A program made the translations under genes and the position numbers. This document shows positions 1-6,577 of a DNA stretch of 12,772 nucleotides, piece after piece. The stretch comes from Proteobacteria bacterium UBA664 (GTDB lineage: Bacteria; Pseudomonadota; Gammaproteobacteria; UBA7966), in assembly GCA_002299125.1 (NCBI GenBank), contig DBNU01000181.1:1-12772 (forward strand). Direction: 5' to 3'. The notes beneath the pieces were generated by a model. That model was not told the DNA's origin. It did not search any database and saw only the letters and a program-made list of their open reading frames with translations. Numbering within the stretch: position 1 is the stretch's first letter; every line of letters starts with the position of its first letter.

Positions 1-518
1 GGGCCGCGTCGGTAGACCTCGATGCGTCGCGCCACCGGGTCCACCCGCCACACATGGCCCACACCGACCCGATGGTAGCGTTCGAGCTTGAGTCCCCGAT
101 CAACCCGCGCGGTGGAAGGCGAGGCCACCTCACACAGCCAGTCCGGCACCAGATCCAACCAGGGCGCCTTGGGGAGGACAGGCACGCGTTCGCGGTGCCA
201 GCCGGCCAGATCCGGCACCAGCACATCGGCCCCGAAGTGCAGTTCGGGCTCGGGCAGGAACCACCATCCGCCGGGTTGGCCGCCACCCGCCCCCTGCCGA
301 CGACCGCAAGCCACGCGCAGGCTGGCACCGAGCGCCAGGGCCGCATGCCCGTGCGGACTCGCCGGCCTTGCCTGGGCATGGAGCGTGCCGTCGATGAGCT
401 CGCCGATGTAGCGCTCGGGCAGGGCCTCGAGATCGACGTAGGTGGCCTGGCCGGGTGGCGGCAGTTCGAGGGTGTCGGTCATGGGTGGCAACCCGCGCCT
501 CGGTGCGGTGACGGACAT
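1..518 (-). CDS. Uma2 family (DUF820) endonuclease-like protein, 3' end outside the window
   Basis: I translated this frame directly on the minus strand: 172 codons without a stop, running off the left edge. The family has a PD-(D/E)xK restriction-endonuclease-like fold; its cellular role is poorly known. Recognisable blocks are GELIDG (residues 39-44), GGWWFLPEPELHFG (83-96), VPDLAGW (101-107), LCEVASPST (128-136) and RGLKLERY (141-148), then HVWRVDP near the cut end. The likely catalytic trio is D103, E130 and K144, all present. Usual family length is about 185-190 residues, so only about 15-20 residues appear to be missing. The ATG at 518 is preceded by CGGAGAG about 9 bases upstream; an in-frame ATG at 482 is an alternative start. 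The gene is divergent from xseA. Family assignment is firm from motifs; nuclease activity is inferred. Confidence 0.87.
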   Translation of the reverse strand, partial: MSVTAPRRGLPPMTDTLELPPPGQATYVDLEALPERYIGELIDGTLHAQARPASPHGHAALALGASLRVACGRRQGAGGGQPGGWWFLPEPELHFGADVLVPDLAGWHRERVPVLPKAPWLDLVPDWLCEVASPSTARVDRGLKLERYHRVGVGHVWRVDPVARRIEVYRRG

Positions 519-536
519 GCTGCTGGCTCTCCGGAG

Positions 537-567
537 GATAGACGGAGGGCAATCACAGCGCAGTCAA
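537..567 (-). promoter_or_regulatory. Candidate promoter for the Uma2-family gene
   Basis: On the minus strand TTGACT (562-567, five of six matches to the -35 consensus) is followed 19 bases later by TCTATC (537-542), a weak -10. It lies directly upstream of the GGAG-led ATG at 518. The wide spacing and poor -10 make this tentative. Confidence 0.25.
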
Positions 568-643
568 CGAACGCGCGGCGCGCAAAGGCGCAGGATCGCG
601 TCAAGGACCCGGATCTCGGGCGGGGCCGGAACGGGCAGGCGGA

Positions 644-701
644 GGCGGCGGCGGCGGCGGCGGCGGGGACGCGGGGACGCGGGGACGCGGGGACGCGGGG
701 A
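644..701 (+). repeat. GGC microsatellite followed by GGGGACGC octamer array (G-quadruplex-prone)
   Basis: Seven consecutive GGC units (644-664) run directly into four perfect copies of the octamer GGGGACGC (665-696), with a fifth partial copy GGGGA (697-701). The plus strand therefore carries five runs of four G separated by identical four-base ACGC loops, which fits the rule for an intramolecular G-quadruplex. The array lies in the spacer between the divergent Uma2-family gene and xseA, about 115 bases before the xseA start. Perfect short tandem units are prone to copy-number change by slippage. No known regulatory function is claimed. Confidence 0.9.
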
Positions 702-745
702 TCGACCGGCACCCGGAACGCACGGCCCACGCCCGGGGGCGGCGG

Positions 746-774
746 CTCGGACGGCCGGCGGCGGTGCGTCCGAG
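746..774 (+). other. 8-bp inverted repeat upstream of xseA
   Basis: CTCGGACG (746-753) and CGTCCGAG (767-774) are perfect reverse complements around a 13-base GC-rich loop. The structure ends just before the candidate xseA -35 hexamer at 779. It could be an operator or the terminator stem of an upstream transcript, but no T tract follows. With the repeat array at 644-701 it is the only organised feature seen in the 519-813 spacer. Confidence 0.5.
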
Positions 775-778
775 TCCG

Positions 779-806
779 TTGGTGCCCACCGCCGGAGCGG
801 TACACT
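779..806 (+). promoter_or_regulatory. Candidate xseA promoter, probably giving a leaderless mRNA
   Basis: TTGGTG (779-784) and TACACT (801-806) are spaced by 16 bases. The -10 hexamer ends seven bases before the xseA ATG at 814, so transcription would begin at or within a base or two of the start codon. No convincing Shine-Dalgarno sequence lies at normal distance (the only GGAG is at 794-797, 16 bases away and upstream of the -10). Confidence 0.45.
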
Positions 807-813
807 CCCGCCG

Positions 814-2166
814 ATGGCCAGCTACGGATTCCGCGACGTCTACACCGTTTCCCGGCTGACGACCGAGACCCGGCTGCTGGTCGAGGGGCACTACCCTGCC
901 CTCTGGATCGAGGGTGAGGTGTCGAACCTCGCTCGACCGGCCTCCGGCCATCTGTACTTCTCGCTCAAGGATCAGGCCGCCCAGGTGCGCTGCGCCATGT
1001 TCCGCGGCCGCGGCCAGCGCGCGGGCTTCGTGCCGGAGAACGGCACCCTGGTGCTGGCCCGTGCGCGCGTCAGCCTCTACGAGCCGCGGGGTGATTTCCA
1101 GCTCATCGTCGATCACCTGGAAGCGGCCGGCGAAGGGGCGCTGCGGGCCGCCCTCGAGGCGCTCGCGAGCCGGCTCGAGGCCGAAGGTCTGTTCGCTGCG
1201 GGCCGCAAGCGGGCGCTGCCGCCCCTGCCTCGGGCCATCGGCGTGGTCACCTCCCCCTCGGGGGCCGCGCTGCAGGACGTACTCGCCGTGCTCGCCCGCC
1301 GCTGGCCGGCACTGCCGGTGGTGCTCTATCCCTGCCTCGTCCAGGGCCGGGAGGCCGCCGCGAGCATCGCGCGGGCGCTCGAGGCCGCAGGGCGCCGCGC
1401 GGAGGTGGATGCCCTGCTCCTGGTGCGTGGAGGCGGTTCGCTCGAAGACCTCTGGCCCTTCAACGAGGAGGTGGTCGCCCGAGCCATTGCCGTCTGCCCG
1501 CTGCCCGTGGTGAGCGGTGTCGGTCACGAGACCGACGTGACCATCGCCGATCGGGTGGCCGACCTGCGCGCGGCCACGCCCTCGGCTGCCGCAGAGCTGG
1601 CCTGTCCGGACGCAACGAGCCTCCTTGCCGGCGTGCGCCAGCAGGGGCTGCGCCTGACCCGGGCGGTCGGCATCCAGATGCAGCAACTCAAGGCCCGACT
1701 GGCCCTGGCACGCGCGCATCTGCTGCACCCTCAACGCCGGCTCGAGCAACTGGCGCAGCGACTGGACGAGGCCAGTCTGCGCGCCCGTCATGCGCTCATC
1801 GAGGGGTTGCAGCGCCGACGCCTCGGTCTGGAGCGATTGGGCAGCCGTCTGGCCGCTCAGCATCCGGCCGGACGGCTGGGCCGGACCCGCGAGCGCCTAG
1901 ACACCCTGGCACACCGTCACCGACTCGCGCTCGGCTGGCTGGTCTCGGCCCGGCGCGAACGCTGGCACCGGCTGGCCGCGGCCCTGGTTCAGGTGGCACC
2001 GCAGGCCACGCTCGCGCGTGGCTACGCGATCGTCCACGATCCACTGACCGGTTCAGTCCTGCGCGACGCCGCCGCCGCCACGCCCGGCCAGGATCTGCGC
2101 GTGGCACTCGCCCACGGTGCGCTCCGCGTCCGCGTGGAGGGAATCGAACCGGACGTGACCGATTGA
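814..2166 (+). CDS. xseA: Exodeoxyribonuclease VII large subunit XseA
   Basis: This is the catalytic subunit of exonuclease VII, which with the small subunit XseB degrades single-stranded DNA in both directions to oligonucleotides in repair and recombination. The 450 residues match the usual family length of about 450. The N-terminal OB-fold region (about 1-100) includes WIEGEVSNL and HLYFSLKD. The nuclease domain follows, with GVVTSPSGAALQDVL (143-157), VRGGGSLEDLWPFNEE (204-219) and VVSGVGHETDVTIAD (232-246). A long helical, Arg/Leu-rich coiled-coil region spans about 275-395, and the conserved LARGYAIV segment is at 400-407. The open frame extends upstream to 442, but that stretch encodes low-complexity sequence from the repeat array; MASYGFRDVYTVS at 814 is the family's normal start. 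xseB is not in the window. Confidence 0.97.
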   Translation: MASYGFRDVYTVSRLTTETRLLVEGHYPALWIEGEVSNLARPASGHLYFSLKDQAAQVRCAMFRGRGQRAGFVPENGTLVLARARVSLYEPRGDFQLIVDHLEAAGEGALRAALEALASRLEAEGLFAAGRKRALPPLPRAIGVVTSPSGAALQDVLAVLARRWPALPVVLYPCLVQGREAAASIARALEAAGRRAEVDALLLVRGGGSLEDLWPFNEEVVARAIAVCPLPVVSGVGHETDVTIADRVADLRAATPSAAAELACPDATSLLAGVRQQGLRLTRAVGIQMQQLKARLALARAHLLHPQRRLEQLAQRLDEASLRARHALIEGLQRRRLGLERLGSRLAAQHPAGRLGRTRERLDTLAHRHRLALGWLVSARRERWHRLAAALVQVAPQATLARGYAIVHDPLTGSVLRDAAAATPGQDLRVALAHGALRVRVEGIEPDVTD

Positions 2167-2190
2167 GCCCCGCGACGAGCCGTGCATACT
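2163..2190 (+). promoter_or_regulatory. Candidate promoter upstream of the methyltransferase
   Basis: TTGAGC (2163-2168, overlapping the xseA stop codon) and CATACT (2185-2190) are 16 bases apart, each matching the sigma70 consensus at about four of six positions. A small hairpin, GCCCC-TGAC-GGGGC (2195-2208), follows where transcription would start. The methyltransferase could equally be read through from xseA, so this is a weak call. Confidence 0.28.
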
Positions 2191-2233
2191 CGCCGCCCCT
2201 GACGGGGCACAGACCGACCCATCCCGCCCCTGG

Positions 2234-3256
2234 ATGACCCCCATGCAAACCGGCGACACCCTTTCGATCGCTCCCTGTGGGCTCTGTGGCGATACGACGC
2301 GGCAGGTGCTCGGCACCCGTGGTCGGGGCCTCGAGCCGCTGACCAGCGTGATCTGCCTGGGTTGTGGTCTGGTCAGCCATCACCCGCTGCCGGACCCGGC
2401 AGAGGTGGCGGCCTTCTACGCCACGCAGTACCGGCTGGCCTACAAGGGCGGCTGGAATCCAAAGCCCAAGCACACGCTGCGGGCGCTGCGCGGTGCCATT
2501 GCGCGGGCGCGCCGGCTGCTGCCGCTGGTGCCGGCAGGCGCGCGTGTACTCGACCTCGGTGCGTCCTCGGGCGAGTTCACCTACGTGATGGGACGCGCCG
2601 GCTGTGCCGCGCGCGGCATCGAGCCCAATCAGGGCTACGGCGAGTTCGCCCGACGTACCTGGGCGGTGGAGATCAGCAGTTGCGGCTTCGCAGAGGCCGA
2701 GGTCGCGCCCGCGAGCCTCGACCTCATCACACTGAACCACGTCCTCGAACATCTGCCCGACCCGTGGGAGGCGCTCCGCCGCATCGCCGGCTGGCTCGGC
2801 CCGGAGGGTCTGCTCTTCATCGAAGTGCCCAACCTCATCGGCAACCAGAAGCTCGGGATGAATACCTTCCATCGCGCGCATATCTGGAACTTCACGCCGG
2901 AGACACTCTGCCTGCTCGCCTGGCAATGCGGCCTGGTGCCGCGCACGGGGGAGGACCTGACCCGCACCTCGCTCGTATTCCGCAAGCGCCGCGACAGTGA
3001 CCCGAGGCCGGCCGGTGCCGACCCCGCGCTCGCCCAGCGCCTCATCGTGCAGGTGACCCGTGCGCAGGGGCTGGCGAACTACCTCGCCTCCGGGACCTTC
3101 CTCGTGCGGCGCTGGAACAAGTGGCGACGCAGCCTGAATGAGGCCCTCGCCTTGCGAGGGGTAGTGGATCTGCGCGCCTTCGCCGATGCGGAGGTAGCGG
3201 CGGCGCGGCTGGAAGGCGTCAGTCGCCGCCCGCGGAGTGCGTCCGGCGAGGCCTGA
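2234..3256 (+). CDS. Class I SAM-dependent methyltransferase with N-terminal zinc-ribbon-like segment
   Basis: A 340-residue protein of the Methyltransf_23 / UbiE-like kind. Residues 10-50 hold two CxxC pairs (C15/C18 and C41/C44), a likely structural zinc site seen in several methyltransferases of cell-surface sugar loci. The Rossmann methyltransferase core follows: motif I VLDLGASSGEF (105-115), an acidic strand end at about E130, and the post-II block LNHVLEHLPDPW (167-178), then IEVPN (196-200). Residues 255-340 are a basic helical tail I cannot assign. Substrate is unknown; nothing nearby is a polysaccharide gene. ATG at 2234 gives MTPM; the ATG at 2243 is equally possible, with only a weak GGAT eight bases before it. 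It lies 67 bases after xseA on the same strand and is convergent with the elyC-like gene. Confidence 0.85.
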   Translation: MTPMQTGDTLSIAPCGLCGDTTRQVLGTRGRGLEPLTSVICLGCGLVSHHPLPDPAEVAAFYATQYRLAYKGGWNPKPKHTLRALRGAIARARRLLPLVPAGARVLDLGASSGEFTYVMGRAGCAARGIEPNQGYGEFARRTWAVEISSCGFAEAEVAPASLDLITLNHVLEHLPDPWEALRRIAGWLGPEGLLFIEVPNLIGNQKLGMNTFHRAHIWNFTPETLCLLAWQCGLVPRTGEDLTRTSLVFRKRRDSDPRPAGADPALAQRLIVQVTRAQGLANYLASGTFLVRRWNKWRRSLNEALALRGVVDLRAFADAEVAAARLEGVSRRPRSASGEA

Positions 3257-3333
3257 ACAGAGGGGCCATAGCACCTGCCCTGAGGTGTCTTTCCAAGGCC
3301 GCTTGCAGCAGCCTCGTTGCGATGTGTTTATTC

Positions 3334-3369
3334 ACTTCCCGCTTCCAAGGCGGCGTGGGAGTGGTTTTT
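3334..3369 (+). terminator. Candidate Rho-independent terminator after the methyltransferase
   Basis: ACTTCCCGC (3334-3342) pairs imperfectly with GCGTGGGAGT (3353-3362), giving about eight base pairs with small bulges; two bases later comes TTTTT (3365-3369). It lies about 78 bases after the methyltransferase stop in the spacer between convergent genes. The bulges keep confidence moderate. Confidence 0.42.
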
Positions 3370-3421
3370 GCCTACGGCGGGCAGCCAGGCCGTCCAACCC
3401 AGCGGGCAGCGGGGTGTCACT

Positions 3422-3442
3422 GGGGGAGCGCAGCGCTCGCCC
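3422..3442 (-). other. Hairpin at the 3' end of the elyC-like gene
   Basis: GAGCG (3426-3430) and CGCTC (3434-3438) form a perfect 5-bp stem with a three-base loop, extended past one G/G mismatch by GGG/CCC (3422-3424 and 3440-3442). On the minus strand it begins three bases after the elyC-like stop codon, where a terminator would be expected, but no T tract follows. It may be a transcript-stabilising stem. Confidence 0.35.
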
Positions 3443-3445
3443 TGC

Positions 3446-4234
3446 TCAACCCTGCGGGTAGCGCAGCGCGTACCAGGCCATGCCGAGGTACTCATGCAGG
3501 GCCTGCGCGCTCACGGAGAGGGCGTTGTGGGTCGGGAAGGCGTCGAGCAGCAGAGGCCGGCCACTTGGCCGAGTGATGAAGCGGGTGGGGGCGGCGACCG
3601 GTTCGAGGCCGACGCGCCGGAAGCTCTCGATCGTGCGGGGCATGTGCAGGGCATGGGTCACGACGAAGACCTGCCGGATCCCCAGAGGCTCGAGGATGCG
3701 GGCCGTCTCGCGCGCATTCTCGGCCGTATTGCGGCTGGTCTCATCCAGCCAGCGCACCGGCACGCCGAACTCGCCCTCCAGCACGGCACGCATCACCGAG
3801 GCCTCGCTCGCGCCGGTGCCGAAGGGACGCCCGCCGGCCGCGCACAGCGGCAGACCGCTGCGCCTTGCAAGCTGGGCCGCGTAACGCAGCCGCACCAGCA
3901 GGGCCCCCGTGGGGCTGTCGCCGCCATACTCGGGGGCGTCCGGATACAGGCCCGTGCCGAGGACGACGATGGCCTCCGGTCCGCTGGGCAACGGGCCAGT
4001 GGGAGGCAAGGCGGGGAAGCGCGCCTCGAGGCTGCCGGCGAGCAGGCGTGCCGCCACCGGCGTTGACACCGCCAGCGTGGCGGTCACGACCACGAGCGCG
4101 AGCAGGATCAGCACCCGGCGGGTCTCCACCAAGCGGGCACGGAGGACACCGGCGAGCAGCAGCAACAGCAGCAGCAACGGCCCCGCCGGAGGCAGCAACA
4201 GCGACTTGATGCCCTGAATGAGGTTGATGTCCAC
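3446..4234 (-). CDS. ElyC/YdcF-like DUF218 envelope protein
   Basis: A 262-residue inner-membrane protein of the DUF218 family. Its layout matches E. coli ElyC (about 259 residues), a factor needed for normal peptidoglycan and envelope assembly. Two hydrophobic segments (about 11-31 and 40-58) are joined by a short basic loop. The DUF218 domain follows, with IVVLGTG (89-95), AAGGRP (132-137), SRNTAENA (167-174) and VVTHALHMPR (191-200), all family hallmarks. The PVAARLL segment right after the second helix also parallels ElyC. The start is GTG at 4234 with GAGG about 11 bases upstream, overlapping the lipA stop; only 12 bases separate it from lipA, so the two are probably co-transcribed. The family is clear; ElyC rather than another YdcF paralogue is inferred from topology and length. 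Confidence 0.88.
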   Translation of the reverse strand: MDINLIQGIKSLLLPPAGPLLLLLLLLAGVLRARLVETRRVLILLALVVVTATLAVSTPVAARLLAGSLEARFPALPPTGPLPSGPEAIVVLGTGLYPDAPEYGGDSPTGALLVRLRYAAQLARRSGLPLCAAGGRPFGTGASEASVMRAVLEGEFGVPVRWLDETSRNTAENARETARILEPLGIRQVFVVTHALHMPRTIESFRRVGLEPVAAPTRFITRPSGRPLLLDAFPTHNALSVSAQALHEYLGMAWYALRYPQG

Positions 4235-4246
4235 GTCGGCGTGGCC

Positions 4247-5218
4247 TCAGGTGAGTGCAGAGGCATCCGCTGGCAACAGGCCGTCCGCCTGCGTGTCGGC
4301 GTGATAGGAAGACCGCACCATGGGACCGCTCGCCACCTGGCGGAATCCCAGCGCGCGCGCGCTGTCGGCGAGCGCGGTGAATTCCGCCGGCGGCAGGTAG
4401 CGTTGTACCGGCAGGTGGTGCGGCCCGGGTTGCAGATATTGACCGAGCGTCAGCATCGACACCCCGTGCGCCCGCAGATCGGCCAGCACGGCGCGCACCT
4501 CGTCCAGGGCCTCGCCCAGACCCAGCATGAGCCCGGATTTCACCGGCAGATGTGGATGCCGCCGGGCCACTTCGGCCAAGAGACGCAAGGAGCCGTGGTA
4601 GTCGGCCCCCGGCCGCACACTGCGATAGAGCCGCGGGACGGTCTCGAGGTTGTGATTGAAGACGTCGGGAGGAGCCACCGAGAGCGCGTCCAGCGCCTGC
4701 CGCTCGCGCTTGCGGAAGTCCGGGGTCAGGACCTCGATGCGGATCCCGGGCATGGCCTGCCGCAGTGCCCGGATACAGGCGACGAAGTGCCCGGCACCGC
4801 CGTCCGCGAGATCATCGCGATTCACCGACGTGACTACCACGTAACGCAGCCCCATGAGGCTCGCCGTGCGCGCGAGCCGTGCCGGTTCGTCGGGATCGGG
4901 CGGTAACGGCCGCCCGTGGGCCACCTCACAAAAGGGGCAGCGCCGGGTGCACAGTGCGCCTAGGATCATGAAGGTCGCCGTGCCCTTGGCGAAGCACTCG
5001 CCGAGGTTCGGACAGGCCGCCTCCTCGCAGACGGTGTGCAGCCCCTCCTCGCGCAGGCGGCGCTTCAGCGCAAGCACCTGTGGCGAGGTGGCGGCCGGTG
5101 CCCGGATCCAGTCCGGCTTCGGCACGCGCGCCCCCGGCGCGGCCGGTATCACCTTGACCGGGATGCGCGCGACCTTTTCGTGGCCGCGCTGGGGCTGATG
5201 CGGATCGCGCGCGGTCAT
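4247..5218 (-). CDS. lipA: Lipoyl synthase LipA (radical SAM)
   Basis: LipA inserts two sulfur atoms at C6 and C8 of protein-bound octanoyl groups, completing lipoate on pyruvate and 2-oxoglutarate dehydrogenase E2 and glycine cleavage H proteins. The 323-residue product matches the family (E. coli 321). Both cluster motifs are intact: the auxiliary sulfur-donor cluster C64-x4-C69-x5-C75 and the radical SAM cluster C90-x3-C94-x2-C97 in CTRRCPFC. The C-terminal RSSY (302-305), which supplies the serine ligand of the auxiliary cluster, is present, as is the VTSVNRDDL block (129-137). The ATG at 5218 overlaps the lipB stop as ATGA, so translation is probably coupled. An in-frame open stretch continues upstream to 5614 but lies across lipB and is not coding. 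Confidence 0.97.
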   Translation of the reverse strand: MTARDPHQPQRGHEKVARIPVKVIPAAPGARVPKPDWIRAPAATSPQVLALKRRLREEGLHTVCEEAACPNLGECFAKGTATFMILGALCTRRCPFCEVAHGRPLPPDPDEPARLARTASLMGLRYVVVTSVNRDDLADGGAGHFVACIRALRQAMPGIRIEVLTPDFRKRERQALDALSVAPPDVFNHNLETVPRLYRSVRPGADYHGSLRLLAEVARRHPHLPVKSGLMLGLGEALDEVRAVLADLRAHGVSMLTLGQYLQPGPHHLPVQRYLPPAEFTALADSARALGFRQVASGPMVRSSYHADTQADGLLPADASALT

Positions 5219-5820
5219 GCCCGTGGCTCCGGCAAGATCCGCAGCAAGGCACAGATGAGCCGCTCTGCCCAATCGGGCACATTGCCCGACAGACCGAGGT
5301 CCCGGGTGCGCGTCACCGCGAGTCCGGGCATGCCGCAAGGATCGATGGCGCGGAAGGGTGCAAGGTCGTTCGCGACATTCAGCGCCAGGCCATGGAAGCT
5401 CAGCCCGGACTGCACCCGCAGGCCCAGCGCGGCGATCTTGGCCTCGCCCACGTAGACACCGGGCGCGCCCGGGCGTCGACCGGCGTTCACCCCGGTCAGC
5501 GCCAGCGCATCGATGACGGCCTGTTCGAGCACCGTCACCAGTCCACGCACCGTAAGGCCGCGCCGCCGCAGGTCTAGCAGCGGGTAGAGCACGACCTGAC
5601 CCGGGCCGTGCCACGTGACCTGGCCACCGCGGTCAGTCTGGACGACGGGTGTGTTGCCAGTCTGGTGGAGGTGCCCACGTGCACCCTGCAAGCCCAGCGT
5701 GTAGACGGGCTCGTGTTCCAGCCACCAGATCTCGTCGGGAGCACCGGGCCGGTGGTCCCGCACCCAGGTTCGCATCGCCGCGAGCACGGGGCCATAGGGC
5801 GCAAGACCGAGCGCGCGCAC
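5215..5820 (-). CDS. lipB: Octanoyl-ACP:protein octanoyltransferase LipB
   Basis: LipB moves the octanoyl group from acyl carrier protein to target lysines, the first step of lipoate synthesis. Family blocks are clear: LGLAPYGPV near the start, DEIWWLEHEPVYT, DRGGQVTWHGPGQ, GAPGVYV, KIAALGLRV with the active lysine (K128 in this numbering), SFHGLALNV and IDPCG with the active cysteine (C162). The start is uncertain. The frame is open up to a TTG at 5928 that overlaps the ybeD stop and would give 237 residues, but the extra 36 residues do not resemble known LipB. GTG at 5820 has a full GGAGGT four bases upstream and gives 201 residues, close to the usual 200-215, so I prefer it. GTG at 5904 is a further option. 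Confidence 0.95.
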   Translation of the reverse strand: MRALGLAPYGPVLAAMRTWVRDHRPGAPDEIWWLEHEPVYTLGLQGARGHLHQTGNTPVVQTDRGGQVTWHGPGQVVLYPLLDLRRRGLTVRGLVTVLEQAVIDALALTGVNAGRRPGAPGVYVGEAKIAALGLRVQSGLSFHGLALNVANDLAPFRAIDPCGMPGLAVTRTRDLGLSGNVPDWAERLICALLRILPEPRA

Positions 5821-5924
5821 GCGCACCTCCGGGTAGTCGGCAAGGGCCGCTTGCACAAGCCCGGAGGCCAGGGCCTGCGTCGGAGCGAGGTGGTGATTGT
5901 TCACGCGCTCCAGAACAGTTCGGC

Positions 5925-6218
5925 TCAAAGCAGCACCGAAACCATGGGATCGGCCTTCAGCGTGAGGTAGATGACATCGAGTTGCGCCTGGCTGTCGGCA
6001 TCGACGATCACGGTCACTGAAATGAAGCGCCCGGAGCGCGAAGGTGTCTCACGGACATCTTCATCCCTGAGTCCCGGTGCGTGGTCGCGGACGAGAGTCA
6101 CCACCCGCTCGCGGAAACCAGCCGCAGCACTACCCACCACTTTCAACGGGAAGCGGCAGGGGAACTGCAGGCCCTCGCGTCGCCCGTCCGCGTCCATGCC
6201 CATGCGATCTTCGTTCAT
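5925..6218 (-). CDS. ybeD: YbeD-like DUF493 protein
   Basis: A 97-residue member of the DUF493 family, small ACT-like-fold proteins of unproven function conserved next to lipB in gammaproteobacteria. The body aligns well with E. coli YbeD (87 residues): LQFPCRFPLKVVG near residue 18, VVTLVRDHAPG in the middle, then SGRFISVTVIVDA and the C-terminal DVIYLTLKADPMVSVLL. I take ATG at 6218 as the start; the frame is open to 6266, and ATGs at 6203 and 6197 are also possible since the first 15 residues are not conserved. No good Shine-Dalgarno is seen, and a -10-like CATACT ends six bases before the ATG. It is the first gene of the leftward ybeD-lipB-lipA-elyC set. Confidence 0.9.
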   Translation of the reverse strand: MNEDRMGMDADGRREGLQFPCRFPLKVVGSAAAGFRERVVTLVRDHAPGLRDEDVRETPSRSGRFISVTVIVDADSQAQLDVIYLTLKADPMVSVLL

Positions 6219-6224
6219 GCCCGC

Positions 6225-6230
6225 AGTATG
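6225..6230 (-). promoter_or_regulatory. -10-like hexamer before ybeD
   Basis: CATACT on the minus strand ends six bases before the ybeD ATG. The same geometry is seen at xseA and the CNB-domain gene, so a leaderless transcript for the lipoate operon is possible, but I see no good -35 at 16-18 bases and rate this low. Confidence 0.22.
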
Positions 6231-6337
6231 GACGCTGACCCCGGTTCGCGCACTGCGTCGCACCACGTCCCGACCACCCGCCCGGAAACATCTCCAGCCC
6301 GCGCTCGACGTCGTCCTGCCAGCACCCGCTCCGTGAA

Positions 6338-6366
6338 TTGCTGCGCCACGTCATCGGCACTAGACT
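6338..6366 (+). promoter_or_regulatory. Candidate promoter for the fused flavoprotein gene
   Basis: TTGCTG (6338-6343) and TAGACT (6361-6366) are separated by exactly 17 bases. Transcription would start near 6373, leaving an unusually long leader of about 205 bases that contains both hairpins at 6405-6429 and 6464-6481. Hexamer matches are moderate (three and four of six). Confidence 0.33.
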
Positions 6367-6404
6367 CGGGCCTCCGCCCACGCCGGTCCCTTCCGAGTGG
6401 CGGG

Positions 6405-6429
6405 TTCGGGTCGCTCGAGGCGGCCCGAA
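6405..6429 (+). other. Stable 10-bp hairpin in the leader of the fused flavoprotein gene
   Basis: TTCGGGTCGC (6405-6414) pairs along its full length with GCGGCCCGAA (6420-6429), with one G-U pair, around the five-base loop TCGAG. No T tract follows, so it is not a simple intrinsic terminator. It lies within the 6219-6577 divergent spacer, in which I see no credible gene. Confidence 0.55.
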
Positions 6430-6463
6430 ATCTACGCCCTGCGCCGCCCGCGCCCGGTGTGGT

Positions 6464-6481
6464 GGCCTCGGGTCCCGGGCC
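6464..6481 (+). other. Second hairpin in the same leader
   Basis: GGCC-T-CGG (6464-6471) pairs with CCGGGCC (6475-6481) with one bulged T and a three-base GTC loop. It lies 34 bases after the first hairpin and about 100 bases before the flavoprotein start. Confidence 0.35.
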
Positions 6482-6577
6482 TGAGCCGCCGCGCCCCGCA
6501 CAGGCATCGGGCAGCAGTCACGCGAGCGCCCCCGCGCCCACCAACCGCAGCGGTCCGGCGCTCCATCCTCACGAGGA

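Noticed and set aside
665..701. Octamer array considered as a CRISPR-like repeat
   Set aside because: Units are contiguous 8-mers without spacers; this is a simple tandem repeat.
442..813. In-frame upstream extension of xseA
   Set aside because: Encodes Arg/Gly-rich low-complexity sequence from the repeat array and the Uma2-family gene's antisense strand; family members begin at the residue encoded at 814.
601..1863. 420-codon minus-strand open frame over xseA
   Set aside because: Antisense shadow of xseA; ends in long Pro runs produced by the GGC repeat array.
1796..3274. 492-codon minus-strand open frame across xseA and the methyltransferase
   Set aside because: Spans two real plus-strand genes and has no protein-like motifs.
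3291..3354. Two near-identical copies of TTCCAAGGC(C/G)GC at 3291-3302 and 3343-3354
   Set aside because: Only 12 bases each and two copies; the second overlaps the terminator stem. Too little to call an insertion scar or REP element without genome-wide counts.
3317..4066. 249-codon plus-strand open frame over the elyC-like gene
   Set aside because: Antisense to a gene with intact DUF218 motifs and two membrane helices; no independent support.
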